64,000 nucleotides of DNA from Alkalicoccobacillus gibsonii (GTDB lineage Bacteria > Bacillota > Bacilli > Bacillales > Bacillaceae_D): NCBI RefSeq assembly GCF_016798245.1, contig NZ_JAEUZA010000002.1:868001-932000 (forward strand), given 5' to 3'. The notes beneath the pieces were generated by a model, which was not told the DNA's origin, searched no databases, and saw nothing but the letters and a program-made list of their open reading frames with translations. The translations under genes were made by a program, and so were the position numbers. Positions 1 through 8,332 of the stretch are shown piece after piece (within the stretch, counting starts at the first letter, position 1; every line of letters begins with the position of its first letter).

Positions 1-639
1 ATAAATTTAGGGACATTTGGCTCGCTATTTTGTGTGCTGCTTCTGGGTGAAGAAAGCTTGGCTTATGTTGCGCTGTTTAGACTTTTTGAGGAATTATTTT
101 ATTATACGGTTTGTTACCCAATAGCTAAAAGATACGGAGTTTCTCAAGATGAAGGTGTACATAAAGGATGGCGCTCCATTATTCGTGATCCATTTATTAT
201 GGTTACATTCTTCTCCATTGTTATAGGAGGTATGTTAAATGTCTCTGGACTGGAACGAATCGATGGTTATGGTCTATTCATTCAGGTTCTAGTTCCGATT
301 ACCGCAATTCTCCTACTCATTCCCGTAGGTTTTTCAATGAGAATTCAATCGGTACGGGAGCATCTTAAATTAAGTCTCACACTATCACTTGTTAAAGGAT
401 TAATTGTTCCTTTTCTTGTAGTGAGCACGGCGCTATTATTTGGACTAGGAAGTTTAAAGGACGGATACATCATTCACGTTATCCTTATCTTATGTATGAT
501 GCCTACAGCTGTTTCTGCTTTAGTACCTCCTCAGCTTTATCAACTTGATGTTGATTTGGCAAATTCAAACTGGTTGGTGAGTACAGGCCTTTTGGTTGTA
601 TTTATTCCATTGCTTTATATCGTTATTCCATTAATTTAA
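1..639 (+). CDS. AEC-family permease, C-terminal part (5' truncated)
   Basis: The reading frame is open from base 1 to the stop at 637-639, so the gene begins before the window. A GTG at 34 is probably internal. The visible ~212 residues are very hydrophobic, with about six membrane segments and a late segment containing PTAVSALVPPQ. This pattern is typical of the C-terminal half of auxin-efflux-carrier (AEC, Mem_trans) permeases, which export or import small organic anions. The substrate cannot be inferred. The stop codon overlaps a candidate operator at 637-652 for the next gene, and no terminator separates the two. Confidence 0.7.
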   Translation: MNLGTFGSLFCVLLLGEESLAYVALFRLFEELFYYTVCYPIAKRYGVSQDEGVHKGWRSIIRDPFIMVTFFSIVIGGMLNVSGLERIDGYGLFIQVLVPITAILLLIPVGFSMRIQSVREHLKLSLTLSLVKGLIVPFLVVSTALLFGLGSLKDGYIIHVILILCMMPTAVSALVPPQLYQLDVDLANSNWLVSTGLLVVFIPLLYIVIPLI

Positions 640-652
640 ACGTTTGTGCTAA
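637..652 (+). promoter_or_regulatory. Candidate LacI-family operator upstream of the regulator gene
   Basis: A perfect AAACGTTT palindrome at 638-645 lies in TAAACGTTTGTGCTAA, about 60 bp before the regulator start and just upstream of a TATAAT -10-like hexamer at 662-667. A related 16-mer, TAAGCGTTTACATTAA, lies at 1785-1800 before the transport operon. LacI-family operators typically have a central CG in an A/T-rich palindrome, so both sites could be bound by the 710-1750 product. This is inference. Confidence 0.4.
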
Positions 653-709
653 TTTTTCTGTTATAATGCTAACAAAGATAACAAAAGTGAATGTCGACGG
701 GGTGGAAGA

Positions 710-1750
710 ATGGGCCATAGAAAGATAACCATGCAAGTTATTGCTGATACGGTAGGAGTATCAAAGTATGTGGTTTCAAAAACGTTAAACAGTAAACCGG
801 GTGTAAGTGAAGCAACAAGAAAGAAAATATTATTTGCAGCGAAGCAATTAGGTTATTTAAAAGAAGGAGCGAATTCTAACCAGGGTTTAAATAATGAAAA
901 AGTAGAAGTTGAAAACGGCTATATCCTTGTGTTCTTGCCGAACCAGCATTACCAAAACATCACCTATACGTATTGGGGAGCGGTGTTTCAAGGTGTGTCT
1001 GCTAGTATTCAGTCTAAAAAAGCCGGGATGATCGTTATCTCTAACGAAATGGACTTAACAAAAAAAGTCGATCTAACGAATTTAATTGGGATTATTACGT
1101 TAGGGACACTTGATGAACAAACACTTGTGTCTTTATCTGATTACGGATTACCGATAGTTATGATCGATCACGAGGATAAGTTGATGCGCGCGGACAGTTT
1201 GTTTATGAACAATCGAAATGGCGTTGAACGGGTCACTGATCATTTGATTGGTTTAGGGCATAAGCGCTTGGCTTTTGTCGGGGAAGTAAAGTATTCAACT
1301 AGTTTTTTTGATCGATGGTTAGGATATCGAACATCTGTTGAACAAGCTGGACTAGATCGGTCTTCGACATTACTGGATGTTAAGTATGATGATGATATGG
1401 AGATAGCGATTCAAGGTGAAATAGATTCATGGAAGCGACACAGAGTGGAATTTCCCACTGCATTTGTGTGTGCAAATGATCACATCGCTCGGCGTGTAAT
1501 CAATTTACTCAATAAAAACGGCTATGCGTGTCCAAAAGACGTATCGGTTACTGGGTTTGATCTATTGGATGAAGAAGAAAGTAGAAAGCCTTTACTCACT
1601 ACTGTTCGGGTTTTAAAACAGATGATTGGACAGCGTGCGGTGGAACGGTTGGTTTGGAGATTACAGCACTCTGAATATCCTTCTGAGAAAATATTGATTG
1701 CGGGTGACATGTTGTTAAGAGAATCCGTTGATGTACCAAGGAATCGATGA
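710..1750 (+). CDS. LacI/GalR-family transcriptional regulator
   Basis: 346 aa. The N-terminus (about 1-50) is a LacI helix-turn-helix: ITMQVIADTVGVSKYVVSKT is followed by the hinge-proximal RKKILFAAKQLGYL. Residues ~70-340 match the periplasmic-binding-like sensor domain, with LGHKRLAFVG, a conserved FVCANDHIAR segment and a VTGFD segment. GGGGTGGAAG precedes the ATG at 710. It probably senses a sugar or oligosaccharide and controls the transporter and glycosidase genes that follow in the same direction. Candidate operators with a central CG lie before this gene (637-652) and before the binding-protein gene (1785-1800). A terminator overlaps the stop codon, so the downstream operon has its own promoter. 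Confidence 0.9.
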   Translation: MGHRKITMQVIADTVGVSKYVVSKTLNSKPGVSEATRKKILFAAKQLGYLKEGANSNQGLNNEKVEVENGYILVFLPNQHYQNITYTYWGAVFQGVSASIQSKKAGMIVISNEMDLTKKVDLTNLIGIITLGTLDEQTLVSLSDYGLPIVMIDHEDKLMRADSLFMNNRNGVERVTDHLIGLGHKRLAFVGEVKYSTSFFDRWLGYRTSVEQAGLDRSSTLLDVKYDDDMEIAIQGEIDSWKRHRVEFPTAFVCANDHIARRVINLLNKNGYACPKDVSVTGFDLLDEEESRKPLLTTVRVLKQMIGQRAVERLVWRLQHSEYPSEKILIAGDMLLRESVDVPRNR

Positions 1751-1770
1751 GCATACGCTCATCGATTTTT
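1744..1770 (+). terminator. Rho-independent terminator of the LacI-type gene
   Basis: The perfect hairpin TCGATGAGC-ATAC-GCTCATCGA at 1744-1765 runs straight into a T-run. It begins within the last codons of the regulator and includes its stop codon. Confidence 0.85.
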
Positions 1771-1783
1771 TATTCTCATAAAA

Positions 1784-1819
1784 TTAAGCGTTTACATTAA
1801 TCGTTAGTAGTGATATGTT
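1784..1819 (+). promoter_or_regulatory. Promoter with overlapping cre/LacI-like operator for the sugar operon
   Basis: TTTACA (1791-1796) and TATGTT (1814-1819) are separated by 17 bp and could be a SigA promoter. The -35 box is embedded in TAAGCGTTTACATTAA, which resembles both a LacI-family operator and a catabolite-responsive element (two outer mismatches to the cre consensus). The leader to the ATG at 1874 contains the 11-mer AGATAACAAAA (1841-1851), also present in the leader of the regulator gene (676-686). Confidence 0.45.
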
Positions 1820-1873
1820 TTAGTTATAAATAACAACTTAAGATAACAAAAATAACAAATAGGGGGAGTCATT

Positions 1874-3154
1874 ATGAAAAAGCTTACTCAAAAATCGTTA
1901 TTAGTCTTAGGCAGTGCAGGACTCGCAGTTAGTTTGGCAGCGTGTTCATCAGGATCAAGTTCTGGTGGAGGTGGAAGTGACAGTGGTGGAGATGTCACTT
2001 TAACCATGTGGCTATGGCCAGGAATGGGCTTTGCAGAAAAAGCTAAACAATATGAAGAAGAAAACCCAGGAATTAAGATTGATATTCAAGAAGCAGAATA
2101 TGCAGATGCTCACCAAAACTTAATTACAGCACTTGCAGCAGGTTCGGGAGCTCCTGACATCTCAGGGGTGGATGAAGGATACTTAGAAAGAATTAAAGAA
2201 AGTAGCGATTTATTTTATGACTTATCAGAATATGGTGCGAGTGATTTAGAGGGAGATTACCTTGACTGGAAGTGGAAGCGAGCTTCCTCTGATGATGGAT
2301 CGGTTATTGGAATTCCAACGGACATTGGACCGATGGCAATGGCTTACCGAGTTGATTTGTTTGAAGAAGCAGGCTTGCCAACTGACCCTGAAGAAGTGAA
2401 TCAAGTACTTGGAACGTGGGATCAATATATTGAGGCAGGCAAACAATTAAAAGAAGAAACAGGTTCCTTTATGTTCAGTGATGTAGCAGATATGTACTCT
2501 GCAATTAGAGAACAAGGAGATAAGCAATACTTTGAGACAGATGGAACACTAATCCTTGAAGACAGTCCTCAAATTCAAAAGGCTTGGGACAAATCTGTTG
2601 AAGCCATGGATATTCAAGCAAATATTGAACGAGGTACACCAGAGTGGGGAGCGGCTCTTGCAAATGGAGATTTCGCGTCAGTTTTCTTACCACCTTGGAT
2701 GCTTCAAAATATTAAAAATGATGCTCCAGACACATCAGGTCTTTGGGATATCGCTTTAATGCCTGAGGGTTCGGGGAACTGGGGAGGTTCATTCCTTACT
2801 GTACCAAAGCAGAGTGATCATCCAGAGGAAGCGTACGCATTTATTACGTGGTTAATGTCACCAGAGAACCAGCTTGATATTTTCAAAGAAAATGGAAATT
2901 TCCCATCTACACCGGGTATTTATGATGATCCTGCCATTCAGGAGCTAGATGATGAGTTCTTTATCCGTAAAGATATTGGTGCGATCTATGCTGAAGCAGC
3001 CACTTTAGTTCAAGATGTGTACCGTGCTCCAATGACAGCACCTATTAATACTATTATGCAGGATGCACTTGGTTCCATTGCAGATGGGGTTTCTACTCCT
3101 GAAGCAGCCTGGGATAAAGCCTTAGAAGAGGTAGATAGACAGGTTTCTCGTTAA
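1874..3154 (+). CDS. ABC transporter sugar-binding lipoprotein (SBP family 1)
   Basis: 426 aa. The signal peptide ends in the lipobox LAAC (about residues 21-24), followed by a Ser/Gly-rich linker, as usual for Gram-positive solute-binding lipoproteins anchored outside the membrane. The mature protein matches family-1 carbohydrate-binding proteins: an early TMWLWPG strand, YEEENPGIKIDI, APDISGVDEGYL, and a late ITWLMSPENQ segment. A GGGGGAG Shine-Dalgarno precedes the ATG. It is the first gene of an operon with two permeases and a glycoside hydrolase, so the ligand is probably the oligosaccharide that enzyme degrades. The sugar itself cannot be read from the sequence. Confidence 0.92.
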   Translation: MKKLTQKSLLVLGSAGLAVSLAACSSGSSSGGGGSDSGGDVTLTMWLWPGMGFAEKAKQYEEENPGIKIDIQEAEYADAHQNLITALAAGSGAPDISGVDEGYLERIKESSDLFYDLSEYGASDLEGDYLDWKWKRASSDDGSVIGIPTDIGPMAMAYRVDLFEEAGLPTDPEEVNQVLGTWDQYIEAGKQLKEETGSFMFSDVADMYSAIREQGDKQYFETDGTLILEDSPQIQKAWDKSVEAMDIQANIERGTPEWGAALANGDFASVFLPPWMLQNIKNDAPDTSGLWDIALMPEGSGNWGGSFLTVPKQSDHPEEAYAFITWLMSPENQLDIFKENGNFPSTPGIYDDPAIQELDDEFFIRKDIGAIYAEAATLVQDVYRAPMTAPINTIMQDALGSIADGVSTPEAAWDKALEEVDRQVSR

Positions 3155-3164
3155 CAGGATGGAT

Positions 3165-3192
3165 AACAGCGTAGGAGAGATCTTACGCTGTT
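3165..3192 (+). other. Intercistronic hairpin between binding protein and permease
   Basis: AACAGCGTA (3165-3173) pairs perfectly with TACGCTGTT (3184-3192), followed by CTTATG rather than a long U-run. Such hairpins commonly stabilise the upstream binding-protein message or partly terminate transcription, giving more binding protein than permease. The role is inferred from position. Confidence 0.55.
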
Positions 3193-3221
3193 TCTTATGA
3201 AAATTAGAAAGGATGAAGATG

Positions 3222-4160
3222 ATGGGCACACCAACAAACGTGCAACAAGCAACGCCACCTGCACCCCGCGCACCAAAGAGAAAATACAACCAGCGTGTTC
3301 GTGACCGAATCTCGGGTTATCTATATATTTCTCCGTTCTTTATACTGTTTGGTGTATTTGGGATGTTTCCTCTTATTTTCACAGCATATCTATCTTTTCA
3401 TAAATGGAACATTCTCGGCGAACGAGAATTTATTGGATTTGCAAACTATGTAGGATTATTTACAAACGATCCGCTCTTTTGGAAATCGGTCGGAAACACG
3501 TTTAGTATATGGGCACTTTCAACGATTCCGCAGCTGTTTGTCGCATTGATTTTGGCGTTTATTTTAAACCAAGCCTTCTTAAAAGGAAAAAGTTTGTTCA
3601 GATTGGCTGTGTTTATGCCAAACGTTACGTCAATTGTTGCGGTAACGATCGTATTCTCAGCTATTTTTGGTACTCAATATGGAATTATTAACTATGTGTT
3701 TAGTCTGATTGGGATCGATCCGGTTAACTGGAAAGGTTCCTATTTTGGAACGCATGTTGCGATCTCTCTAATGGTCATGTGGAGATGGGTCGGTTATAAC
3801 ACGATTATTTATCTAGCAGGTCTACAAAGTATTCCAAAAGACTTATATGAAGCAGCGACTATTGATGGGGCTACAAAAGTACAGCAGTTCTTTTATATCA
3901 CCATTCCAATGGTACGACCAATTATCATCTTTACCGTTCTATTATCATCCATCGGTGGAATGCAAGTATTCACAGAGCCATTAATCTTTGGTGCTGGCTC
4001 AGAGTCTCAAGGTCTAACGATGACACTTTACTTATATCAAGAAGCATTTGAGCGATTTTCATTTGGATATGCAGCCGCTATAGCATGGGTTCTGTTCCTC
4101 ATCATCATCCTTGTTTCGCTTTTAAATATGTTCTTAACCAAACGGATAAAGTCTGCATAA
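3222..4160 (+). CDS. Carbohydrate ABC transporter permease (MalF/UgpA type)
   Basis: 312 aa from the ATG at 3222. The open frame begins at 3213, but the AAAGGA site at 3208-3213 overlaps that ATG, so 3219 or 3222 is favoured. A Pro-rich, basic N-terminal tail is followed by six membrane segments starting at GYLYISPFFILFG. The cytoplasmic EAA loop is clear: DLYEAATIDGATKVQQFFYI followed by TIPMVRP. It should form a heterodimeric channel with the 4171-5013 product. No ATPase gene accompanies the pair, so a shared MsmX-type ATPase encoded elsewhere is likely. Confidence 0.9.
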   Translation: MGTPTNVQQATPPAPRAPKRKYNQRVRDRISGYLYISPFFILFGVFGMFPLIFTAYLSFHKWNILGEREFIGFANYVGLFTNDPLFWKSVGNTFSIWALSTIPQLFVALILAFILNQAFLKGKSLFRLAVFMPNVTSIVAVTIVFSAIFGTQYGIINYVFSLIGIDPVNWKGSYFGTHVAISLMVMWRWVGYNTIIYLAGLQSIPKDLYEAATIDGATKVQQFFYITIPMVRPIIIFTVLLSSIGGMQVFTEPLIFGAGSESQGLTMTLYLYQEAFERFSFGYAAAIAWVLFLIIILVSLLNMFLTKRIKSA

Positions 4161-4170
4161 AAGGAGTGGC

Positions 4171-5013
4171 ATGACTATGAAAGAAGTTGGACAAAGAAAA
4201 GGGCCTAAAGTGTTGTTGTATACCTTTTTGGTCATCAGTTCCTTATTATCGCTGTTCCCTTTTTACTGGATGTTTGTAATCGGTTCAAACACGACCTCTT
4301 CTGTTAATCAGTTCCCACCGGCAATGTTACCGGGAACTCATTTTATCGAGAACGCAATGAATGTGTTTGACCGTATCGATTTTTTTGGAGCAATGTTTAA
4401 TTCGTTTTTTATTTCATCAGCCGTCACACTATCTGTTTTATTCTTTTGTTCCCTTGCTGGATTTGCTTTTTCAAAGCTTCAGTTTGAAGGTAAGAATCTC
4501 TTGTTTGTTTTCCTACTAGCAACGATGATGATTCCACCTCAACTAGGGTTGATTCCATCCTTTATGATCATTAGTAGTCTTGGATGGATTGATACGCTAC
4601 AAGCGGTCATTGTGCCAGCGATGGTTAGTGCCTTTGGAGTCTTTTGGATGCGGCAGTACATTTCATCTGCTATTCCTGATGAGCTACTAGAAGCGGCAAG
4701 AATGGATGGTTGCAGTACATTCAGAACGTACTGGAATATTGTGCTTCCTACTGTAAAACCTGGACTTGCCACACTTGGAATCGTGACATTTATGAATACG
4801 TGGAACGATTTCCTCTGGCCGTTGGTTGTATTAAAAGATCGCAGTGTACACACCATTCAAATTGCCTTACGTACGTTAAACGACGTATTTTATACCGACT
4901 ACTCAATGATTCTAGCAGGAACATTTATGGCAACACTTCCTATCTTAATCGTATTTATTTTATTCAGTCGTTACTTTATCGCAGGTCTTACTGAAGGTGC
5001 TGTGAAAAACTAG
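4171..5013 (+). CDS. Carbohydrate ABC transporter permease (MalG/AraQ type)
   Basis: 280 aa. There are six predicted membrane segments, and the EAA loop PDELLEAARMDGCSTFRTYW continues into NIVLPTVKPGL, the site where the ATPase docks. AAAGGAG precedes the ATG at 4171, only 10 bp after the partner permease stop, so the two are co-transcribed and probably translationally coupled. Together with the lipoprotein at 1874 it forms an importer of the CUT1 type, which usually takes up di- and oligosaccharides. An RBS and 18 bp separate it from the glycoside hydrolase. Confidence 0.9.
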   Translation: MTMKEVGQRKGPKVLLYTFLVISSLLSLFPFYWMFVIGSNTTSSVNQFPPAMLPGTHFIENAMNVFDRIDFFGAMFNSFFISSAVTLSVLFFCSLAGFAFSKLQFEGKNLLFVFLLATMMIPPQLGLIPSFMIISSLGWIDTLQAVIVPAMVSAFGVFWMRQYISSAIPDELLEAARMDGCSTFRTYWNIVLPTVKPGLATLGIVTFMNTWNDFLWPLVVLKDRSVHTIQIALRTLNDVFYTDYSMILAGTFMATLPILIVFILFSRYFIAGLTEGAVKN

Positions 5014-5031
5014 TCGTAAAGGGGTTCTATC

Positions 5032-8000
5032 ATGAGTACTTTGTTTTTCTATGATTCTACGTTTCCATTTGATGGCGTGCGCCCATCTGACAGCCAACTT
5101 GCTAGCCTACAAGACATTGCAAACACAGATCAGTTGGAGAAGGCGCTTGCGAGTGGCAACTATCAGACCCTTGTGCATTTACACGGTTCCTATTTTCCGA
5201 AAGAGCATTGGCATACAATCCTGCGTTTTCTTAAAGGAGGAGGAGGGCTCGTCCATCTAGGAGAGATTCCTTTTCGCTTCCCTGTCTATAAAGAAAATGA
5301 TGAGTGGAAGATTGAAGTAGAGCAAACATCCTACCACCAGCATCTCAATATTCATGAAGCTCTGCAGGTTAATAGCACTAAGGTACGGGAATTGGTTAGT
5401 TCATCTGATCGACCTCTACTTGATGGCTATGAGAAAGCATTCTCTATTCAACCGACATATGGGTTTGTCTTACATCCAACAAAACAGGATGACCAGCCAC
5501 ATGAAAATGGTTCAAGTGGACCGATGGATGCTCACATCTACCCGATGCTTAAAGGGATCTCAGAGGAAGGTAGAGAGATCTCTGCACCCGTTGTGTTAAT
5601 TGAAAATACAAAGGGTTTATTTGCTGGTAGCCGTTGGATCTTCATCAATCAACGGACGGATGATCTGTTTTGGGAGCACGGAGTAGAGCTGCTTAATGAG
5701 GTTGCTAGCTATACGTCTGAAGGTGTAACAGAAATTTGGGTGAAGCCTGGGTATGCCAGTTATTATCCAGGGGAAACGCCAACACTAACGATACAATTAC
5801 AAAGCCTGGCTCATTTGAAAGGGAAGCAATGGACAATGCAGCTGCATGTCTTAAAAGATGGATCAGATGAAATTCGTTTTCAGGAGGTAGTTACGTTTGA
5901 TGAGTCGAGAGAATGGTCAAGTCTCAGAAGAACGATGCCGTTTCAGGTGGAGGAGGGCTTCTACACCATCCATGTTAAAGCCATTTCATCAACGGGAGAG
6001 GTTATCCATTTTAACCAAGGATTTTGGGGATTCTCGGAAACCTTACTGCAAGAAGGTGCTCCGCTAGTTGCGGGTCGAGATTATTTTGAGAAGGATGGCA
6101 AACCATTTCCGATTGTTGGTATGACCTACATGACATCGGATGTGGCGAGGAAATTCCTCTTTATGCCGAATGCACTTGTGTGGGACCAAGACATGGACCA
6201 GATGAGGCAGGCGGGCATTAATCATATCCGATCAGGTATTTGGACTGCGTGGAGACAAATTATGTATGTTGATGGTCATCCGTATGAAGAAGTGCTTCGT
6301 GCAATCGATGCGTTTGTGTTAACTGCTAAAAAGAACGACCTCGACCTGTGCTTCACATTCTTTGCGTTTACACCAGAGATGTGGGAAGGGAAAAATCCTT
6401 ATCTCGATCCTAGAAGTTTGGACGCACAAAAACGATTTATTGCAGCGATTGTTTCTAGATACAAAAAGGCTACGCACTTACATTGGGACTTAATTAACGA
6501 GCCGTCAATGTTTGATCCTAAACGAATTTTCTCTGGACCACGTTCAGCTAGAGATTCGTTCGAAATAAAAGCATTTCAGCAGTGGACCAAAGAGAAGTAC
6601 GGTACAATTCGTAAGGTTCAAGAAGCATGGAACTACTCATCTGTTGAGTTGCCAAGCTTTGAAGAGATCACTCCTCCCGAACCTGAAGACATGAACTTTG
6701 ATGTACAAGATATGAGAACGCCGGCTAAGAATTTAATTTGGCGAGACTACACTTTATTTACAATGGCTATGCATAACCAATGGGCACAGGATTTATCAAA
6801 AACGATTCAAGCAATTAATAGCGATCGCTTAATCACGGTTGGTCAAGACGAGGCATTACGTTCTCAACGTCCAACTCCTTTCTTCTATGAGTCCGTTGTT
6901 GATTACACGACGAATCACACGTGGTGGCAAATGGATCATCTTGTGTGGGATGGGGTGTTTACAAAAACACCTTCCAAACCGAACCTAGTACAGGAAACAG
7001 GCATTATGTATCTAGAGCAACCGGATGGCCGTGCAAAACGCTCTGAGGAAGAGCTGAGAAATATTTTAGAGCGTAAATATGCGTATGCATTTTCAACAGG
7101 CGGAGCCGGTGCAGTACAGTGGCTTTGGAATACAAACTTCTATATGGATAATGTGAATGAGTCTAATATTGGAGCACTTCGCGCGGATGGAACTGAGAAG
7201 CCTGAAGCTGATGTATCCTATGATTTTGGCGCTTTTATAAATGAGGCAAAAGAGCTCTTCATTAATCGCAAACTTGAAGAAGTGGCTGTCGTATATCCTT
7301 ATTCAAATGATTTCTCAACTCGTAAGCTTGCGTTTGAAGCAACAACAAAAGCAGTGCGTACGCTATCGTATGAATGTAATGTTCATGCGCGAGGATTTAG
7401 TGAGTATCATTTACACGACTTGAATAAGGATAAGCCGAAGCTTGTTATTGTTCCAAGCGCGCATAATTTTAGCGAGGAAGCATTTAATCAGCTCCTCGAG
7501 TACGTGGATCAAGGAGGTACGGTTCTATACACAGGACCACTTCGATTAAATGAAGGCTGGAAAACGACTGAAAGACTGAAAGACGAGCTAGGTAAGTCAA
7601 CTCTCTTAAACGTGTTGCGTGAAGAGTCGTTAATTCTAGGGGAAAAGACACTTCCAGTCAGCTTTGGTGAACGAAAGATTGCTGAATTGTCTAAGGAGCA
7701 GCTTAATGATACAAAATCTGCTTCTGTAAAAACACTAACAATCGGGCAAGGAACATTCATTTGGAGTCCTTTACCTGTAGAGCTGAATGACCGAGTTGAA
7801 ACGGTGAAAGCTTTATACAGATATGCACTTCAACAAGCATCTATAGGAGAAGAGCTGATATGGGAAAAAGGTGGCGATCATCCAGGTATCTATGGACGCA
7901 GGCTGTCATTTGAACATGGTGACTTATATATCTTTGTATCCGAGTGTGCCGGGGATGTAGACGTTGAAGTAACGAGTCCAGTTCTCGGTCGTACGTATTC

Positions 8001-8115
8001 TGTCACGATAGAACAAGAGCGTTCCGTCATGTTCTTTACAGACGCGAAGGGTGAAGTGGTTGCGACCTATCGACCTAAGGAAGTATCTGTGCAGTTGGAA
8101 GGGTTAACTGTATAA
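5032..8115 (+). CDS. Large multidomain glycoside hydrolase (clan A-like; family unassigned)
   Basis: 1027 aa without a signal peptide, so it probably acts in the cytoplasm on imported saccharide. Residues ~1-230 look like a Rossmann or amidotransferase-like fold, and ~230-340 like a beta-sandwich. Residues ~350-730 form a TIM barrel: the start is GRDYFEKDGKPFPIVGMTYM, LHWDLINEPS carries the likely acid/base E490, and PNLVQETG the likely nucleophile E655. A second amidotransferase-like domain (IVPSAHNFSEEAFNQLLEY, then DQGGTVLYTGPLRL) recalls the trimerisation domain of GH42 beta-galactosidases. The N-terminal extension is atypical for GH42, so GH42/GH5-like is as far as the sequence allows. 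It is the last gene of the sugar operon and has its own terminator. Confidence 0.8.
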   Translation: MSTLFFYDSTFPFDGVRPSDSQLASLQDIANTDQLEKALASGNYQTLVHLHGSYFPKEHWHTILRFLKGGGGLVHLGEIPFRFPVYKENDEWKIEVEQTSYHQHLNIHEALQVNSTKVRELVSSSDRPLLDGYEKAFSIQPTYGFVLHPTKQDDQPHENGSSGPMDAHIYPMLKGISEEGREISAPVVLIENTKGLFAGSRWIFINQRTDDLFWEHGVELLNEVASYTSEGVTEIWVKPGYASYYPGETPTLTIQLQSLAHLKGKQWTMQLHVLKDGSDEIRFQEVVTFDESREWSSLRRTMPFQVEEGFYTIHVKAISSTGEVIHFNQGFWGFSETLLQEGAPLVAGRDYFEKDGKPFPIVGMTYMTSDVARKFLFMPNALVWDQDMDQMRQAGINHIRSGIWTAWRQIMYVDGHPYEEVLRAIDAFVLTAKKNDLDLCFTFFAFTPEMWEGKNPYLDPRSLDAQKRFIAAIVSRYKKATHLHWDLINEPSMFDPKRIFSGPRSARDSFEIKAFQQWTKEKYGTIRKVQEAWNYSSVELPSFEEITPPEPEDMNFDVQDMRTPAKNLIWRDYTLFTMAMHNQWAQDLSKTIQAINSDRLITVGQDEALRSQRPTPFFYESVVDYTTNHTWWQMDHLVWDGVFTKTPSKPNLVQETGIMYLEQPDGRAKRSEEELRNILERKYAYAFSTGGAGAVQWLWNTNFYMDNVNESNIGALRADGTEKPEADVSYDFGAFINEAKELFINRKLEEVAVVYPYSNDFSTRKLAFEATTKAVRTLSYECNVHARGFSEYHLHDLNKDKPKLVIVPSAHNFSEEAFNQLLEYVDQGGTVLYTGPLRLNEGWKTTERLKDELGKSTLLNVLREESLILGEKTLPVSFGERKIAELSKEQLNDTKSASVKTLTIGQGTFIWSPLPVELNDRVETVKALYRYALQQASIGEELIWEKGGDHPGIYGRRLSFEHGDLYIFVSECAGDVDVEVTSPVLGRTYSVTIEQERSVMFFTDAKGEVVATYRPKEVSVQLEGLTV

Positions 8116-8123
8116 GTGGTAAG

Positions 8124-8159
8124 AGCAGTGAGCGTCGGTGGATGCTCACTGCTTTTTTT
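8124..8159 (+). terminator. Rho-independent terminator of the sugar operon
   Basis: AGCAGTGAGC (8124-8133) pairs with GCTCACTGCT (8144-8153), followed by a seven-T run. It closes the operon 8 bp after the hydrolase stop. Periodic array A starts immediately downstream. Confidence 0.9.
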
Positions 8160-8273
8160 GTAGATGGGGAGATAAGCGAAACGTTGGGGCATGAGGTGAA
8201 ACGATAGAGGGCAAAAGTGAAACGTTAGAGCGTGAAGTGAAACAATAACTCCTGCGCGCGAGGTGTGGAAAGC
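8157..8273 (+). repeat. Periodic intergenic array A (20/21-bp units, GTGAAACGTTAGAG word)
   Basis: GAAAC recurs at 8178, 8198, 8219 and 8239 (spacings 20, 21, 20), with degenerate flanking units starting at 8157 and 8260. Units look like GAAACGTTAGAGCGTGAAGT, with the core GAAACRWTA. The unit length is not a multiple of three and there is no continuous ORF, so it is not a coding repeat. It sits between the operon terminator and the Shine-Dalgarno of the 8333 gene. Function unknown; see findings for the two other loci with the same period. Confidence 0.75.
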
Positions 8274-8332
8274 AGAAAAATAGGGAAAATAAATTTAAAA
8301 GGATACAATAGATGGAGGGAGGCGAATGTAGA

